NCBI GenBank assembly: GCA_903995115.1
Contig: LR877153.1
Span: 186,001 to 250,000, forward strand
Origin: Angomonas deanei
Lineage: Eukaryota; Euglenozoa; Kinetoplastea; Trypanosomatida; Trypanosomatidae
Reading direction: 5' to 3'
Length of the DNA: 64,000 nucleotides
Shown here: positions 29,317 through 39,647 of the stretch, piece by piece
How the letters are laid out: each line of letters begins with the position of its first letter
Position numbering within the stretch: the stretch's first letter is position 1
The notes under the pieces: generated by a model
The model's input: the letters and a program-made list of their open reading frames with translations, nothing else
Told to the model about the DNA's origin: nothing
Databases searched by the model: none
Position numbers and translations under genes: made by a program

Positions 29317-30381
29317 ATGTCTACCTCCAAAGTTGCCGTCATCACCGGTATCACCGGTCAGGATGGTTCCTACCTGTCCGAGCTGCTGCTGGAGAAGGGG
29401 TACAAGGTGCACGGAATTATTCGTCGCTCTAGTTCCTTCAACACGGCCCGAGTGGATCACCTGTACGACCACCCCAACCTGAAGCTGCACTACGGCGATA
29501 TGACCGATGGGTCCGCGCTCAACGCCCTCATCGCGCAGGTGAAGCCGGATGAGGTGTACAACCTCGCCGCCCAGTCCCACGTGAAGGTGTCCTTCGAGAC
29601 GCCCGACTACACCGGACAAGTGGATGGTATCGGCACGCTCAAGATCCTCGATGCGATCCGCTCCTGCGGGTTGGAGAAGACCTGCCGCTTCTACCAGGCC
29701 TCCACCAGCGAGCTCTACGGCCTCGTGCAGGAGATTCCCCAGTCGGAGACGACCCCCTTCTACCCCCGCAGCCCTTATGCGGTCGCCAAGCTGTACGCCT
29801 TCTGGATAGTGAAGAACTACCGCGAGTCCTACGGCATGTACGCGTGCAACGGTATTCTCTTCAACCACGAATCCCCCCGTCGAGGACAGACCTTCGTCAC
29901 GAGAAAGATCACCCGTGCGGCCGCCCGCATTAAGCACGGCAAGCAGAAACAGCTGCTCCTCGGTAACGTGAATGCCCTTCGTGATTGGGGTCACGCCAAG
30001 GACTACGTCTACGGCATGTGGTTGCTCATGCAGCACGACACGCCGGATGACTGGGTCCTGGCCACTGGGGAGCAACACAGCGTGAAGGAGTTCTGCAACA
30101 ATGCCTTCGCCTACGTCGGTTACGATTTGGTCTGGGAAGGAGAGGGCGTGAAGGAAATTGCCTATGACCGCAAGGATACCACCAAATTTCCCATCATCGC
30201 CATTGATGAACAGTACTTCCGCCCCGCTGAGGTCGAGACGCTGCTGGGCAACCCCACCAAGGCTCGCACCACGCTCGGCTGGAAGCACACCTACTCCTTC
30301 CAGGCGCTCGTTGAAGATATGATGAAGGACGAGGTAGAGGCCGTCGTCAGCGGAAAGGATGACTGGAATGAGAATCGGTAA
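29317..30381 (+). CDS. GMD: GDP-mannose 4,6-dehydratase
   Basis: First step of GDP-fucose synthesis: GDP-mannose to GDP-4-keto-6-deoxymannose, NADP-dependent. It belongs to the short-chain dehydrogenase superfamily. The sequence shows the cofactor loop [10 protein letters not shown] at residues 10-19, [22 protein letters not shown], the catalytic STSELYG, and the YxxxK pair in [25 protein letters not shown] and [10 protein letters not shown] are typical of GMD rather than other epimerases. At 354 residues it is full length with no targeting signal seen at either end. Strong C-ending codon bias suggests good expression. The acceptor is likely AG at 29262-29263 after a T run of about 17. Confidence 0.96.
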   Translation: MSTSKVAVITGITGQDGSYLSELLLEKGYKVHGIIRRSSSFNTARVDHLYDHPNLKLHYGDMTDGSALNALIAQVKPDEVYNLAAQSHVKVSFETPDYTGQVDGIGTLKILDAIRSCGLEKTCRFYQASTSELYGLVQEIPQSETTPFYPRSPYAVAKLYAFWIVKNYRESYGMYACNGILFNHESPRRGQTFVTRKITRAAARIKHGKQKQLLLGNVNALRDWGHAKDYVYGMWLLMQHDTPDDWVLATGEQHSVKEFCNNAFAYVGYDLVWEGEGVKEIAYDRKDTTKFPIIAIDEQYFRPAEVETLLGNPTKARTTLGWKHTYSFQALVEDMMKDEVEAVVSGKDDWNENR

Positions 30382-30681
30382 TAATAGCGGCTGTTGAGAA
30401 TTGTTTCTTTCGAGAAAGCAAAATCACGTTTTAATAGATTTTGTTTACTTTTCTTTTCATTGCCAGAGAACTAGTTATTTATTTGTTTGTTTGATTGTTT
30501 TTTTGTCGTACTATGTTATCGTTTTAAGGGCGTGATATAAGGGCGGGCATTTTTGTGGGCCGTCACACTCCTTGATCGTGTTGCTGCTCCTCATCAATAT
30601 CTATAGGCACACCCCTCTGTCCTTGTCTCCTCTTTCATACATTACAGGAAAAAAAGAAGAATCCAATAGCGGAAAGGAATT
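30382..30681. other. Intergenic spacer
   Basis: T-rich in the first half. A CT-rich tract at 30611-30640 ends in ACAG with AG at 30646-30647, the probable acceptor of the SNARE gene. No gene seen. Confidence 0.5.
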
Positions 30682-31365
30682 ATGTCCACCTCCCCAGAAC
30701 AGGTCTTGGGCACGTGCAGGGGACAGATCATGCGGCTGAACGATCAGATCTCTCTGCTGGAGAGAGGAGCGAAGGTGGACTGTGGGGAAATGAAGCTGCA
30801 CATTGCGGAGTTGCTAACCACACTACAGTCCCTCCAAGACGGGATTCTCCCGGTGCAGGGAGAGGTGATCCCTAACCCCAACAGCAATCGCACGGTGAAT
30901 GCGCGTGGGGAGGCGCAAAAGGCAAAACTTCTGACAGACCTGCAATTGCGAAAAGCGCAGCAAATGGCCTCGGAACTGCACCTAATTGAGACGGTCGTCA
31001 GCCGCTTCGAGCGGAAGGCACAGGTGGCGCAGGAACAGCACAATAAACGAACGGAGCTGCTAGGGGACGGCACCAACCGACTAAAGACGGAATCACTGAA
31101 TGACTTGGAGGAAGAGCGGAAGGCGCTCTTGTACACGAGGAAACGGATTCAACAGATCAACGGGGAGAGTGACGGGGTCTTGCAACGACTGAAGGAGCAG
31201 GGGAGGCGGCTCGGTGGGGTAGGAGACAACTTGGGGAGCATGCTAGAGTCGCTCGGTGTGTCAAACAGCACCATTGGTCAGATTGTCCGACGTAACAAGG
31301 GAGATGCCTGGATTGTGTACTGTGGTATTGCACTGCTCCTGTTATTGATGTGGTACATTTGGTAA
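30682..31365 (+). CDS. Qb-SNARE of the membrin/Bos1 (GOSR2) type
   Basis: A 227-residue tail-anchored SNARE. An N-terminal three-helix-like region (1-125) is followed by a SNARE helix at about 145-205 containing LKEQGRRLGGVGDNL and SMLESLGVSNSTIGQI, which matches membrin/Bos1 (LDIANMLGLSN pattern) better than GOS28. The last 18 residues are one hydrophobic membrane anchor ending YIW. Membrin acts in ER-Golgi and intra-Golgi vesicle fusion. Size fits the family (about 212 in human). Start and acceptor are clear. Confidence 0.82.
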   Translation: MSTSPEQVLGTCRGQIMRLNDQISLLERGAKVDCGEMKLHIAELLTTLQSLQDGILPVQGEVIPNPNSNRTVNARGEAQKAKLLTDLQLRKAQQMASELHLIETVVSRFERKAQVAQEQHNKRTELLGDGTNRLKTESLNDLEEERKALLYTRKRIQQINGESDGVLQRLKEQGRRLGGVGDNLGSMLESLGVSNSTIGQIVRRNKGDAWIVYCGIALLLLLMWYIW

Positions 31366-31558
31366 AAGAATGAGCGTGTGTGTGTGTGTGCGCTGTATAG
31401 TATAGTTTGTAAATGATGGATGTCTGGTGTATCCCCACACGTTCCCAGTGTGTGAAGGTGGTTGTTTTGTAGCTCGATATTCTTTGTTCCCCCCTTTTCT
31501 TTTTTTTTTTTTTTCTCATGAAGCACTGCCAGTAAAAGAGACGGAATAGTGAAGTGGA

Positions 31559-32320
31559 ATGGATATTGATCAAACCCATCGACCTAGGGCAGACATCCAT
31601 GTCCCACTAGAAGCGGAAAAGAGAAAAAAGTGTACTCTCTGCTGTGCGCTGCGCATGTCTCTCTACACCAGCGGTTTTGTCTTCGCCGTTACTTTTCCGT
31701 GTAACGTGGCAGTGCTGCGAGGGAAAGTGTGCGACACGGGTGGCTGGAAGGGATTTGTCAACCGCCACTTGTTTATTCCACTGCCCGTATTCCTTATCAC
31801 CTTCACGCACCAGTTTATTTTATCCGAATTCTTGTGGAGTAAGAATAAAAATTCTGTATTTCGCATCAACGTGCAATCGTCTCTGTCCAACGTCGCCGTC
31901 TGGACGGTGGGGACGTTGTTGTTAACGGTGTGGAGCCGCAAGTATCTGACGCAAATGAGCCGCACCTATCGACTGTTAATGTGGGACTACACCAGAACAC
32001 ACAGGGACTGTGCCAACAAGTGGTTCCCCACCGTGTTTGGGAGAATCACAAATGATCTGGATTGGTACAATATTCTCTTCATGCTATCCATGTATCACAT
32101 TGTATGGGGCATGGTGTCGGCGATGCTGGAGAAGGGACAGGGAGCGCACTACGCCATGTTCTACCGGGACTCCACCTACAGCAAGTGGTGCTCCCCCCGC
32201 TGGAGGGAGTGGCGGGAGAAGGTGGTACGAAAGGAGGTGGATAATAAGCATGTGGTGTCCTCCTCCCGTTGGGGGTCGTTTATTACGAATGATCGTTGGA
32301 AAGTACGGAGCGACACGTAG
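31559..32320 (+). CDS. Small multispan membrane protein, function unknown
   Basis: A 253-residue protein with a CTLCC motif near residue 24 and about four hydrophobic segments: 35-55, 70-92, 108-126 and 165-186. A basic, tryptophan-rich C-terminal tail follows (KWCSPRWREWREKVVRK). No signal peptide or known family was recognised. The ATG at 31559 follows a T run at 31500-31514 and AG at 31531-31532. It overlaps no other gene. Unsure of the family, but sequence composition and spacing are those of a real gene. Confidence 0.7.
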   Translation: MDIDQTHRPRADIHVPLEAEKRKKCTLCCALRMSLYTSGFVFAVTFPCNVAVLRGKVCDTGGWKGFVNRHLFIPLPVFLITFTHQFILSEFLWSKNKNSVFRINVQSSLSNVAVWTVGTLLLTVWSRKYLTQMSRTYRLLMWDYTRTHRDCANKWFPTVFGRITNDLDWYNILFMLSMYHIVWGMVSAMLEKGQGAHYAMFYRDSTYSKWCSPRWREWREKVVRKEVDNKHVVSSSRWGSFITNDRWKVRSDT

Positions 32321-32527
32321 CGGTGCACACATGCCTGATCTTTACACAGAGACTAAACCGGGAAAGACAACGTGGGTTGTCTGTTGTGCGGTATGTTGCT
32401 TTCTGTCTGGATATTTGTTTCGTATTATTCTCCCTCATCAAACATTCTTTCTTTTTTTTTTTTTTTGAGTTAGAGTAGCATTTAGCAAAGCAAAAAAAAA
32501 AAAAAAATCTAGTATTTTCCCCAACGC

Positions 32528-34519
32528 ATGGCCGAGTTAGCAAAGGTGGTTAAAAATTTAGAAAAGCTGATTGACGAAGATGGCGAGCCGCACGAAATAC
32601 GATCCCTCGCTGAGCGCGTGCTGTCTCTTCAGCCAACCAACCTTCTTGGTCTACAGTGCAAGGCAGTGAGCTGTATGTATCAGGACAAGTACGGCGCTGC
32701 CCTCCAGGTACTCGACCGGATGGAAACCGCCCACAAGGAAAGTAAGACGAATGCAACGTTTATATTTCAAAAGGCCTATTGCCACTACCGTCTTTCTCAG
32801 TACACGGAGGCGAAAAGTGCGCTGGAGAAGTGTCCCCAAACAGAGAGAACCACGGCGATAAAGAATCTCTTGGCGCAGATCTACTACAATGAGGAGGCCT
32901 ACGACAAGGCGGCAGAGGTGTTCCAGGCACTCCTCGAAGGAGGGGAGTACCGTGACGAACAGGAGAAGACGGAGCTCTTCACCAACTACACCGCGGCGCT
33001 GGCGATGCAGAAGGAATCTGGACGAACAGTTGCCGAAGTTATTCGTGACGTCGACGACAAAACGGCGGATCTCATCTACAACTACGCCACCGCAATGGTG
33101 GAGACGAAGGACGGCACGGAGGGTGCCATGAAGTCCCTTGTTCAGGCGGAGGGCATGACGGCGCAGGAGCACAAGAACAGCAAAATTAAGACGATCCAGT
33201 CCGCTCTCGCGCTCAGCAGCGAGGAGCGTCGGGCGCTGCTGGGGGGTTCCACCACCTACGTCGCGCCAAAGACCCCGGAGCGTAAATTCTTCGACAACGT
33301 GTGCAACATATGGGCTCAAATGGCATACGTCTACTGTCAGATGAAACAGGAAGAGAAGGCGGCGGAGATTCTGAATTTTATTATGGAGAATCACCCGACC
33401 TCGGGAACGGTTAGCGCCATCACCGCGGTGAACCAGTCCGCCGTGTCTCCACAAAAGGACTTTTTCGAGTCTTTAAAGCGGCTGAAGGCGGCACAGCACT
33501 CCAAGTACCTCAGTCGGCTCACCTCACGGCAGATCATGGCGATCCACTATAACGTTGCTCTCCTGTACTTCCGCGCTGGCAGCCTCAACAGCTGCCGGAA
33601 GGAGGTGGAGCGCATGGAGAAGCTTTCCCCCACCAACACCCTCACCCTCACGATGCGACTTGTTCTTGCCGTGAAGGATAGTCGCAAGAAACAGAGCGAT
33701 GTGTCTGTTCTCAAAGGCATCATCAACAAGTATGTGGAGGAGGCTGGGGATGGCTCCACCTACGTTCAACTCGTCGCGGCGCAGATATTTTTGGAGAATA
33801 ACGACCTGCCGAATGCGATTGCCATTCTCTCTGGTGTCGCCGAGATACGAGCGAAGCCCTCCACTACTACCACCCTCTTCTCCTGGATGGTGCAGACCGG
33901 CGCGGAAGACAAGGCCATGCAGCTGTTGGATGCGTACCTCCAGAGCAGCACCCCCGACGACGCCCGCGCCGTGCTGGCGTGGTCGGTGGAATTCCTCCTC
34001 CGCCGTCAGCAGCACCAGTTGGCGGCCAACTACCTGAAGGAAGTCGTCTCCAAGTCGGGCAGTCTCGCCAACGATTCGGTGGTCACCTCCCTGCTGGCGC
34101 TGAGTCTTTCCTACTCCGACGTGGAGAAGGCCCGTGAGATGGCGGCGAAGCTGCAGTCCACCAAGAGTCTCGTGCACCACAACATGACTGACACTGCTGT
34201 GGAGCAGCTGGAGGCCCAGGTGCCCTCTCGTACCGCTCTGGAGGACATCGGCTACCGCCGCGTCACCGTGACGGAGGAGAAGAAAAAGACCACCTCCCGA
34301 CGCCGACGGGCGATGCGCCGACCGCCCAAGTCCATGGAGGGCAAGTTGGACCCCGAGCGGTGGTTGCCTATGGCGGTGCGCTCCTACGTCAAGGATCTCC
34401 CACCGAAGCGAAAGCGCGAGATGAAGCGTCAGCGTGCCCTTGAGCAGGAGCAGAAACGTAAGCAAGCACAGCAACGCAAGAAGGAGGCCGCGGAGACGAA
34501 AACAAGCGCGGCATTTTAA
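32528..34519 (+). CDS. SRP72: Signal recognition particle subunit SRP72
   Basis: SRP72 binds SRP68 and the 7SL RNA in the particle that brings ribosomes to the ER. The 663-residue protein is mostly helical TPR-type repeats (about 1-560), for example NLLGLQCKAVSCMYQDKYGA, KAYCHYRLSQYTEAKSALEK and NLLAQIYYNEEAYDKAAEVF. The C-terminal tail holds the RNA-binding motif of the family, DPERWLPMAVRSYVKDLP, matching DPERWLPMRERSYY in animals, followed by a lysine/arginine-rich end. Length matches human SRP72 (671). Confidence 0.95.
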   Translation: MAELAKVVKNLEKLIDEDGEPHEIRSLAERVLSLQPTNLLGLQCKAVSCMYQDKYGAALQVLDRMETAHKESKTNATFIFQKAYCHYRLSQYTEAKSALEKCPQTERTTAIKNLLAQIYYNEEAYDKAAEVFQALLEGGEYRDEQEKTELFTNYTAALAMQKESGRTVAEVIRDVDDKTADLIYNYATAMVETKDGTEGAMKSLVQAEGMTAQEHKNSKIKTIQSALALSSEERRALLGGSTTYVAPKTPERKFFDNVCNIWAQMAYVYCQMKQEEKAAEILNFIMENHPTSGTVSAITAVNQSAVSPQKDFFESLKRLKAAQHSKYLSRLTSRQIMAIHYNVALLYFRAGSLNSCRKEVERMEKLSPTNTLTLTMRLVLAVKDSRKKQSDVSVLKGIINKYVEEAGDGSTYVQLVAAQIFLENNDLPNAIAILSGVAEIRAKPSTTTTLFSWMVQTGAEDKAMQLLDAYLQSSTPDDARAVLAWSVEFLLRRQQHQLAANYLKEVVSKSGSLANDSVVTSLLALSLSYSDVEKAREMAAKLQSTKSLVHHNMTDTAVEQLEAQVPSRTALEDIGYRRVTVTEEKKKTTSRRRRAMRRPPKSMEGKLDPERWLPMAVRSYVKDLPPKRKREMKRQRALEQEQKRKQAQQRKKEAAETKTSAAF

Positions 34520-34707
34520 CCTAATTCTTTAATAAGAAGGAAATGAAACAAAAAAAAAAAGTGATTTTCAACTGTGTGCACCGGCAGCTTGAAACGTCTG
34601 CAATACATTCCATTCCCTTCACTCATCTCTCTCTCCCTCTCTCTCTGTAAACGTCTCGAATACGTTACAAAGATAAATTTATAAATAAATAAAGAGAAAG
34701 TAAGCAA

Positions 34708-36519
34708 ATGGCAAAGCCCAAGTATTTAAAGAAGAAAGAGAAGGAGGAGGAAAAGAAGGAAGCCGAGACCGAGAACGCCACGGAGACGGAGGAGGGCGGT
34801 GCCGCTCCCGCTGAAAAGAAGGAGAAGCCGGTGGAGGAGGAAGAGAAGTCGTCGGGGGCTATGGTGGCATTCGCCAATCCCGTCTATCGCCCTGGTGTGT
34901 CGGATATTCTTGTAGAGAAGGTGGACGTCAGCTATCAGGGGAAGCCCATCCTCGAGAACGCCACGCTCAACCTCGTTGCCGGTCATCGCTATGCCCTCGT
35001 GGGCCCTAACGGTTGCGGTAAGTCGACCCTGCTCAGGGTGCTCGGTTTCCACGAGATCCCCTTCCCCTCCCATGCGGACCGCTACTTTGTGTCGCACGAG
35101 GTGGCCGCAAGTGAAATGTCTGCCCTGGAGGCGGTCATCTCCGTCGATAAGGAGAAGCAGAACCTCGAGGAGGAGATGGAGGAGCTCGCCGTCGCCGACC
35201 AGGAGGACCCCGAGGTGGTGTCCCGTTTGGATTACATCTACCACCGTCTGGATGAGCTAGAGGCGGACACCGCGGAGGCCCGCGCGGGTAAGATTCTGTT
35301 CGGTCTTGGGTTCTCCCCCGAGATGCAACGTCGGCCGACCAGCTCCTTCTCTGGTGGGTGGCGTATGCGTATCTCGCTGGCGCAGGCCCTCTTCATTAAC
35401 CCCACCGTCCTCCTCCTCGATGAGCCGACGAATCACTTAGATATCGAGGCGGTGGTGTGGTTGGAGAACTATCTGAGCAAGTTTAGTAAAATCTTGCTAA
35501 TGGTGTCCCACTCCCAGGACTTTATGAACAATGTGTGCACCAAGATTTGCCACATGCACCTCAAGGAGCTCCGTTACTACGACGGTAACTACGATCAGTT
35601 TTGCATTACCCGCGAGGAAAAGGACATGAATCAGATGCGCAAGTTCGAATGGGAGCAGAATCAGATTAAGAATATGAAGGAATACATTGCGCGCTTCGGT
35701 CACGGTAGCGCGAAACTGGCCCGACAGGCGCAGTCCAAGGAAAAGACGCTGGCCCGTATGACACGCGGAGGTTTGACCGAAGCTGTGGTGAAGGACTCCA
35801 AGATCAACTTTCATATCCCCTGCGGCGGCCCGCTGCCTCCTCCCATGCTTCAGTTCCGTGAAGTCTCCTTCAACTACCCCGGCCGCGAACCCCTGTTCCA
35901 GAATCTCGACCTCGGCGTGGACATGGAGTCTCGTATCTGTCTGGTCGGCCCGAACGGTGCGGGCAAGACGACCCTCACGAAGCTCATGTGCCGCGAGTTG
36001 GAGCCCACCGCTGGGATTGTGACCAAGAACGCGCACTGCGTGATGGCCCGCTTCCATCAGCACTTTGTCGACCAAATCAACATGGAGCTGACCCCACTCG
36101 AGTGGATGGGAGAGGAGTACCCCACGGTGACGGAGATCCAAGTGCTGCGAAGTGCGCTCGGTCGCTTCGGTGTCTCCGGCCCTTCCCAGATGACGCCCAT
36201 GAACACACTCTCGGACGGTCAAAAGTCTCGCGTGGTGCTGGCGTGGATTGCCTTTAAGCGACCACACTTCATCATTTTTGATGAGCCGACCAACCACTTG
36301 GATATTGAGTCCATCGATGCACTGGCGGAGGCTATCAACGAATTTGAGGGCGCCGTCGTCGTGGTCTCGCATGACTTGCGTCTTATAGCTCAGATTGCCG
36401 ATGAGATTTGGATTGTCGATAAGGGCAAGGCGGAGCGCTTCAAGGGAGACATCGCCGACTACAAGGAGCACGTGCAGGAGGAGGTGCACCGCATGATGCA
36501 GTCTTACGACGCTAATTAA
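34708..36519 (+). CDS. ABCF2: ABC-F protein ABCF2 (translation/ribosome-associated ATPase)
   Basis: A soluble twin-ATPase of the ABC-F family, members of which act on ribosomes. The first 55 residues are a lysine/glutamate-rich extension. ABC domain 1: Walker A GPNGCGKST (about 101-109), signature SFSGGWRMR, Walker B LLLDEPTNHLD. ABC domain 2: Walker A GPNGAGKTT, signature LSDGQKSRV, Walker B FIIFDEPTNHLD. The second signature with D in place of G is a feature of ABCF2 in other eukaryotes too. No membrane segments. At 603 residues it is full length. It has strong C-ending codon bias, as expected for an abundant factor. Confidence 0.95.
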   Translation: MAKPKYLKKKEKEEEKKEAETENATETEEGGAAPAEKKEKPVEEEEKSSGAMVAFANPVYRPGVSDILVEKVDVSYQGKPILENATLNLVAGHRYALVGPNGCGKSTLLRVLGFHEIPFPSHADRYFVSHEVAASEMSALEAVISVDKEKQNLEEEMEELAVADQEDPEVVSRLDYIYHRLDELEADTAEARAGKILFGLGFSPEMQRRPTSSFSGGWRMRISLAQALFINPTVLLLDEPTNHLDIEAVVWLENYLSKFSKILLMVSHSQDFMNNVCTKICHMHLKELRYYDGNYDQFCITREEKDMNQMRKFEWEQNQIKNMKEYIARFGHGSAKLARQAQSKEKTLARMTRGGLTEAVVKDSKINFHIPCGGPLPPPMLQFREVSFNYPGREPLFQNLDLGVDMESRICLVGPNGAGKTTLTKLMCRELEPTAGIVTKNAHCVMARFHQHFVDQINMELTPLEWMGEEYPTVTEIQVLRSALGRFGVSGPSQMTPMNTLSDGQKSRVVLAWIAFKRPHFIIFDEPTNHLDIESIDALAEAINEFEGAVVVVSHDLRLIAQIADEIWIVDKGKAERFKGDIADYKEHVQEEVHRMMQSYDAN

Positions 36520-36885
36520 AGGGAGTTCCTTTCGTCTTGGTGTGCGTAGAACGTCCATGTTTTTTTTTTTTTTTTTTTCGTTAACTAATTTTCTCTTTTT
36601 TTGTAAATTTTTTCATGATATCCGATTTAATGAAATTTACGCTATAATTCTAATATAATGAAACTCTTTTTTTTTTTTTTTCACTCGGTGGTCGTCTTGG
36701 TAAGTATTGATGTGCTTACACTCTTTTTGTGTATTAACAGTGTACATTCCATTTTTCTCTGCGCTCTGTCTGTTAAGTGTTTATCACACAATCAGAAAGA
36801 AAAAAAGAAGGAAACATACTTCTTTTACTTGTTTCTATTATTATTATATCGTTTATTTCTGCCACCACACCAACAAAAAAAGAAT
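36520..36885. other. Intergenic spacer
   Basis: T-rich spacer with T runs at 36560-36578 and 36667-36681. An in-frame ATG at 36658 sits directly before the second T run; translation from it would read a phenylalanine run and is not believed. No gene seen. Confidence 0.5.
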
Positions 36886-39404
36886 ATGTCTGTCCGATAC
36901 AGTGATGCAGTAGAAAAGGCCATCGCCGAGGTGTGTCCACCTAGGGACGCATTCGACGCTGGTGACTTTGACCCGGTGGAGTACCTCAACAGCCGCTTCC
37001 CAGACGAAAACAGCCTAGCCGCCCTCCCAGCCTTCCTGGAGGAGACCAACAAGCGTCTTCGACAGACGGAAAGTGACTTGCTCAAGTCGGTCGAGAAACA
37101 GGCCGTCAACGCGGATGTGGCCGACTCGGACTTGAAAAATGCCAAGCAGTCGGTGGCACAACTGTACACCCGTGTGGATGAAATAAAAACAAAAGCATCG
37201 CAGAGTGAGGAGACGGTGAAGGACCTGTGCCAGCATATTCGAGAGCTGGATATCGCAAAGACCAATCTCACCGCCAGTATCAATACTCTCCGGTCGATCC
37301 AGTTGTGGATGCTTCAGCTGCAGGTGCTCTCGTCTTCCTTTGAGCGACGGAAGTATGTACAGTGTCGGGATGCGCTCTTTGAGGCGAAGAAATACTCCAA
37401 AATATTTGAGAGCTTCAAGGACACCCCCAAGGTCAAGGAACTCAATGACAAGCAGCAGCAGATTTGTAGACAAATTGAGTATTATATCCGGAATACCGTG
37501 TTTGCGGATATTAGTTTAGAAAATTTGGACGAAAACACCATGGCCGAGGCGTGCTCGATTATCGATTTAATGGAACCGGAGAGTATCAAAAAGATACGGG
37601 ATCGTTTTATTGAAAAGGCACTGGAGACGTACACACTACGGTTTAAGCGGGGCACCGATGATGCCACACTCGCCAAGACGGAGCGGCGTTACGTCTTTAT
37701 CCGCACCCTGCTAGAGAATTACGACCACGTGTTCAAAAACGTCTTCCCTAAGCACTGGTGTGTGCCACAGGAGTTGTGCGTCACCTTTTGCATCCGCACG
37801 AAGCAGGAACTCGATCACCAACTTCAGGAGAACGAGGGAAATATCGAGGTGGTCGTGCTGATCTACGTATTGCAGAAAACCATCGAGATTGAGCGAGACT
37901 TGACGACCAGTATGGCGTGGAAAGAGGAGTTCGCCTCGAAGCACGAGCTGCCCGTGTACAAGTACAATGGTATGATACTGTCCGCGTTCCGTGATCACAT
38001 GGGGCTGTTCGTCAAAAATGAAGACAAGCTCATGTCCGATGCACTGGCGCAGCCTCTCATTGGGGAGGGCGACGCGGCGTGTCATGGGTGGAACGGGGAG
38101 GACGACGTGCGGGTGGGCACCGCCCTACCACTCGCGGAGGACATTTTCGTGTTCATCCGGGAGAGTCTCAAGCGAGCGTTGCGAATTGCACAACAGGATG
38201 TGCTGCTAGACATGGCGGGCGTGTGGAGACGTAATCTCATCCAGTTCTCCAAGGCGGTCGCCACCCTTCTCCCCAAGCCCGCCGTCAGCGCCCTCGATGT
38301 GCGGCGGGTGTGCATCCTCATCAACACCGCCGAGCTGTGCCAGACCACCTCCCAGGATCTCGGGGACGAGGTGTGTGCCCGCAGCGAGGCACCCCAAAAG
38401 GAGGTGGCGTTTAACGAGGTGGTGGATGCCTTCTCTGTCCTCTTTTCTCAATGCATTCAGGCAATCGTCATTGGAACGGAGCGCAACATGGCACCACTCA
38501 TGTACGAATACGGCAATGGCGCCTACATCAAGACGAAAAAGGAAGCCGATGGGGGTGCCCAAGACGAGTCTCGTCTGATACGCTCCATGGCGACCGTCTT
38601 GCACGATTTGGTAGTGAACTGTGCCGCCATACTACCCACCACATCCCTCCGCTTTCTGTTGAACAAGGTCGCGGCGGCTATTATCCCACACTACATCAAC
38701 ACACTGTACAAACAGCGCAGAATGACCGACGACGCCGTCTCGGCGATGCGCGTCGACTCGTCGGCGTTGGAAAAACGTTCCTCAATCTTCCCAACTACAA
38801 TGACCCGGAGCGGTTTCAGCCGTCCTCCCTGTCTGCCTACATCAAGTTGGTACGACGGGAGTTTGACCAACTCAACCGCGCGCTGAAGATTCTTCAGGTG
38901 GATGCACGCAACAACAGCACGTTCATGGATCTGTACTATGAGCTCATCTTGCCGGAGGATCGCTCGATTCAAAACTTTGTCCGTTTGGTAGAACTCAAGG
39001 GTCTTAAGCGCGAGGAGGTGCGGGGCTGGATTACCGCGCTCTCTAAGCGGGGCGTCGTGGAGGCGACGAAGCGAGACTTACAGCGGGAGCAGTCGTTGGG
39101 TCTCTCGACCGGATCCACTGAGCCCACCGGCGAGGTGAAGGCGACAGGCGGTATCAACTTTTCTGCACTGTTTAATAGGGAATCATCCACAACGACGGAG
39201 GCCGATAAGGGAACGGGATTTTCTTTATCCAACTTTGTTAGTAGTATTGGCAACGCCAACAATGCAAACGCAGGCGGTGGGAGCAACGTAAAGGCCCCGG
39301 GGTCTGCCGCGGCGGCCGCCGAGAACACCGATGCGACAAAAGACGCGGATGAATCGGTCACTGCTCGGTTTAGAGATGTGTTCAACAAGTTTAAAAAGAT
39401 GTAG
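36886..39404 (+). CDS. VPS53: GARP/EARP tethering subunit VPS53 (frame change near 38768)
   Basis: VPS53 is part of the GARP complex, which tethers endosome-derived vesicles at the trans-Golgi. Conceptual length is about 839 residues. The N-terminal region fits the family: DFDPVEYLNSRFPDENSLAA, then a coiled coil with AKQSVAQLYTRVDEIKTKA, QHIRELDIAKTNLTASI and NTLRSIQLW. The C-terminal part has TFLNLPNYN and SAYIKLVRREFDQLNRALKI, LPEDRSIQNFVRLVELKGLK, matching the C-terminal VPS53 pattern. The frame changes by -1 at an A run at 38768-38772: after SSALEK the second frame continues TFLNLP. One missing A would explain it. The ATG at 36886 gives the normal family N-terminus. A serine/alanine-rich tail ends the protein. 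Confidence 0.88.
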
Positions 39405-39599
39405 TGGGGGAGATACAGAGAGAGAGGAGACACTAGCATGAAATGTTTAAAAAAAAAAAATACTATCGCTTACTAATATTACTAGTGCTCGGTTTGCGTA
39501 AACGGGGGCAAGGCCACTCTAATATAGTGTTATTCTTATTCAGTTGTAAATGTTGAACCGCCATAAACTCCTGCACCCTTTTTTTTTTTTCCTCATTAA

Positions 39600-39601
39600 A
39601 G
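39600..39601 (+). promoter_or_regulatory. Predicted trans-splice acceptor
   Basis: AG at 39600-39601 follows the T run at 39579-39590, 46 bases before the next start codon. Confidence 0.55.
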
Positions 39602-39647
39602 TGAAGCATTAGATAGATAGATACAGCACATATTAGATTCTCAAACG

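Noticed and set aside
36658-36885. N-terminal extension of VPS53 from the ATG at 36658
   Set aside because: It reads through T runs as phenylalanine and low-complexity hydrophobic residues and precedes the likely acceptor; family similarity begins just after 36886.
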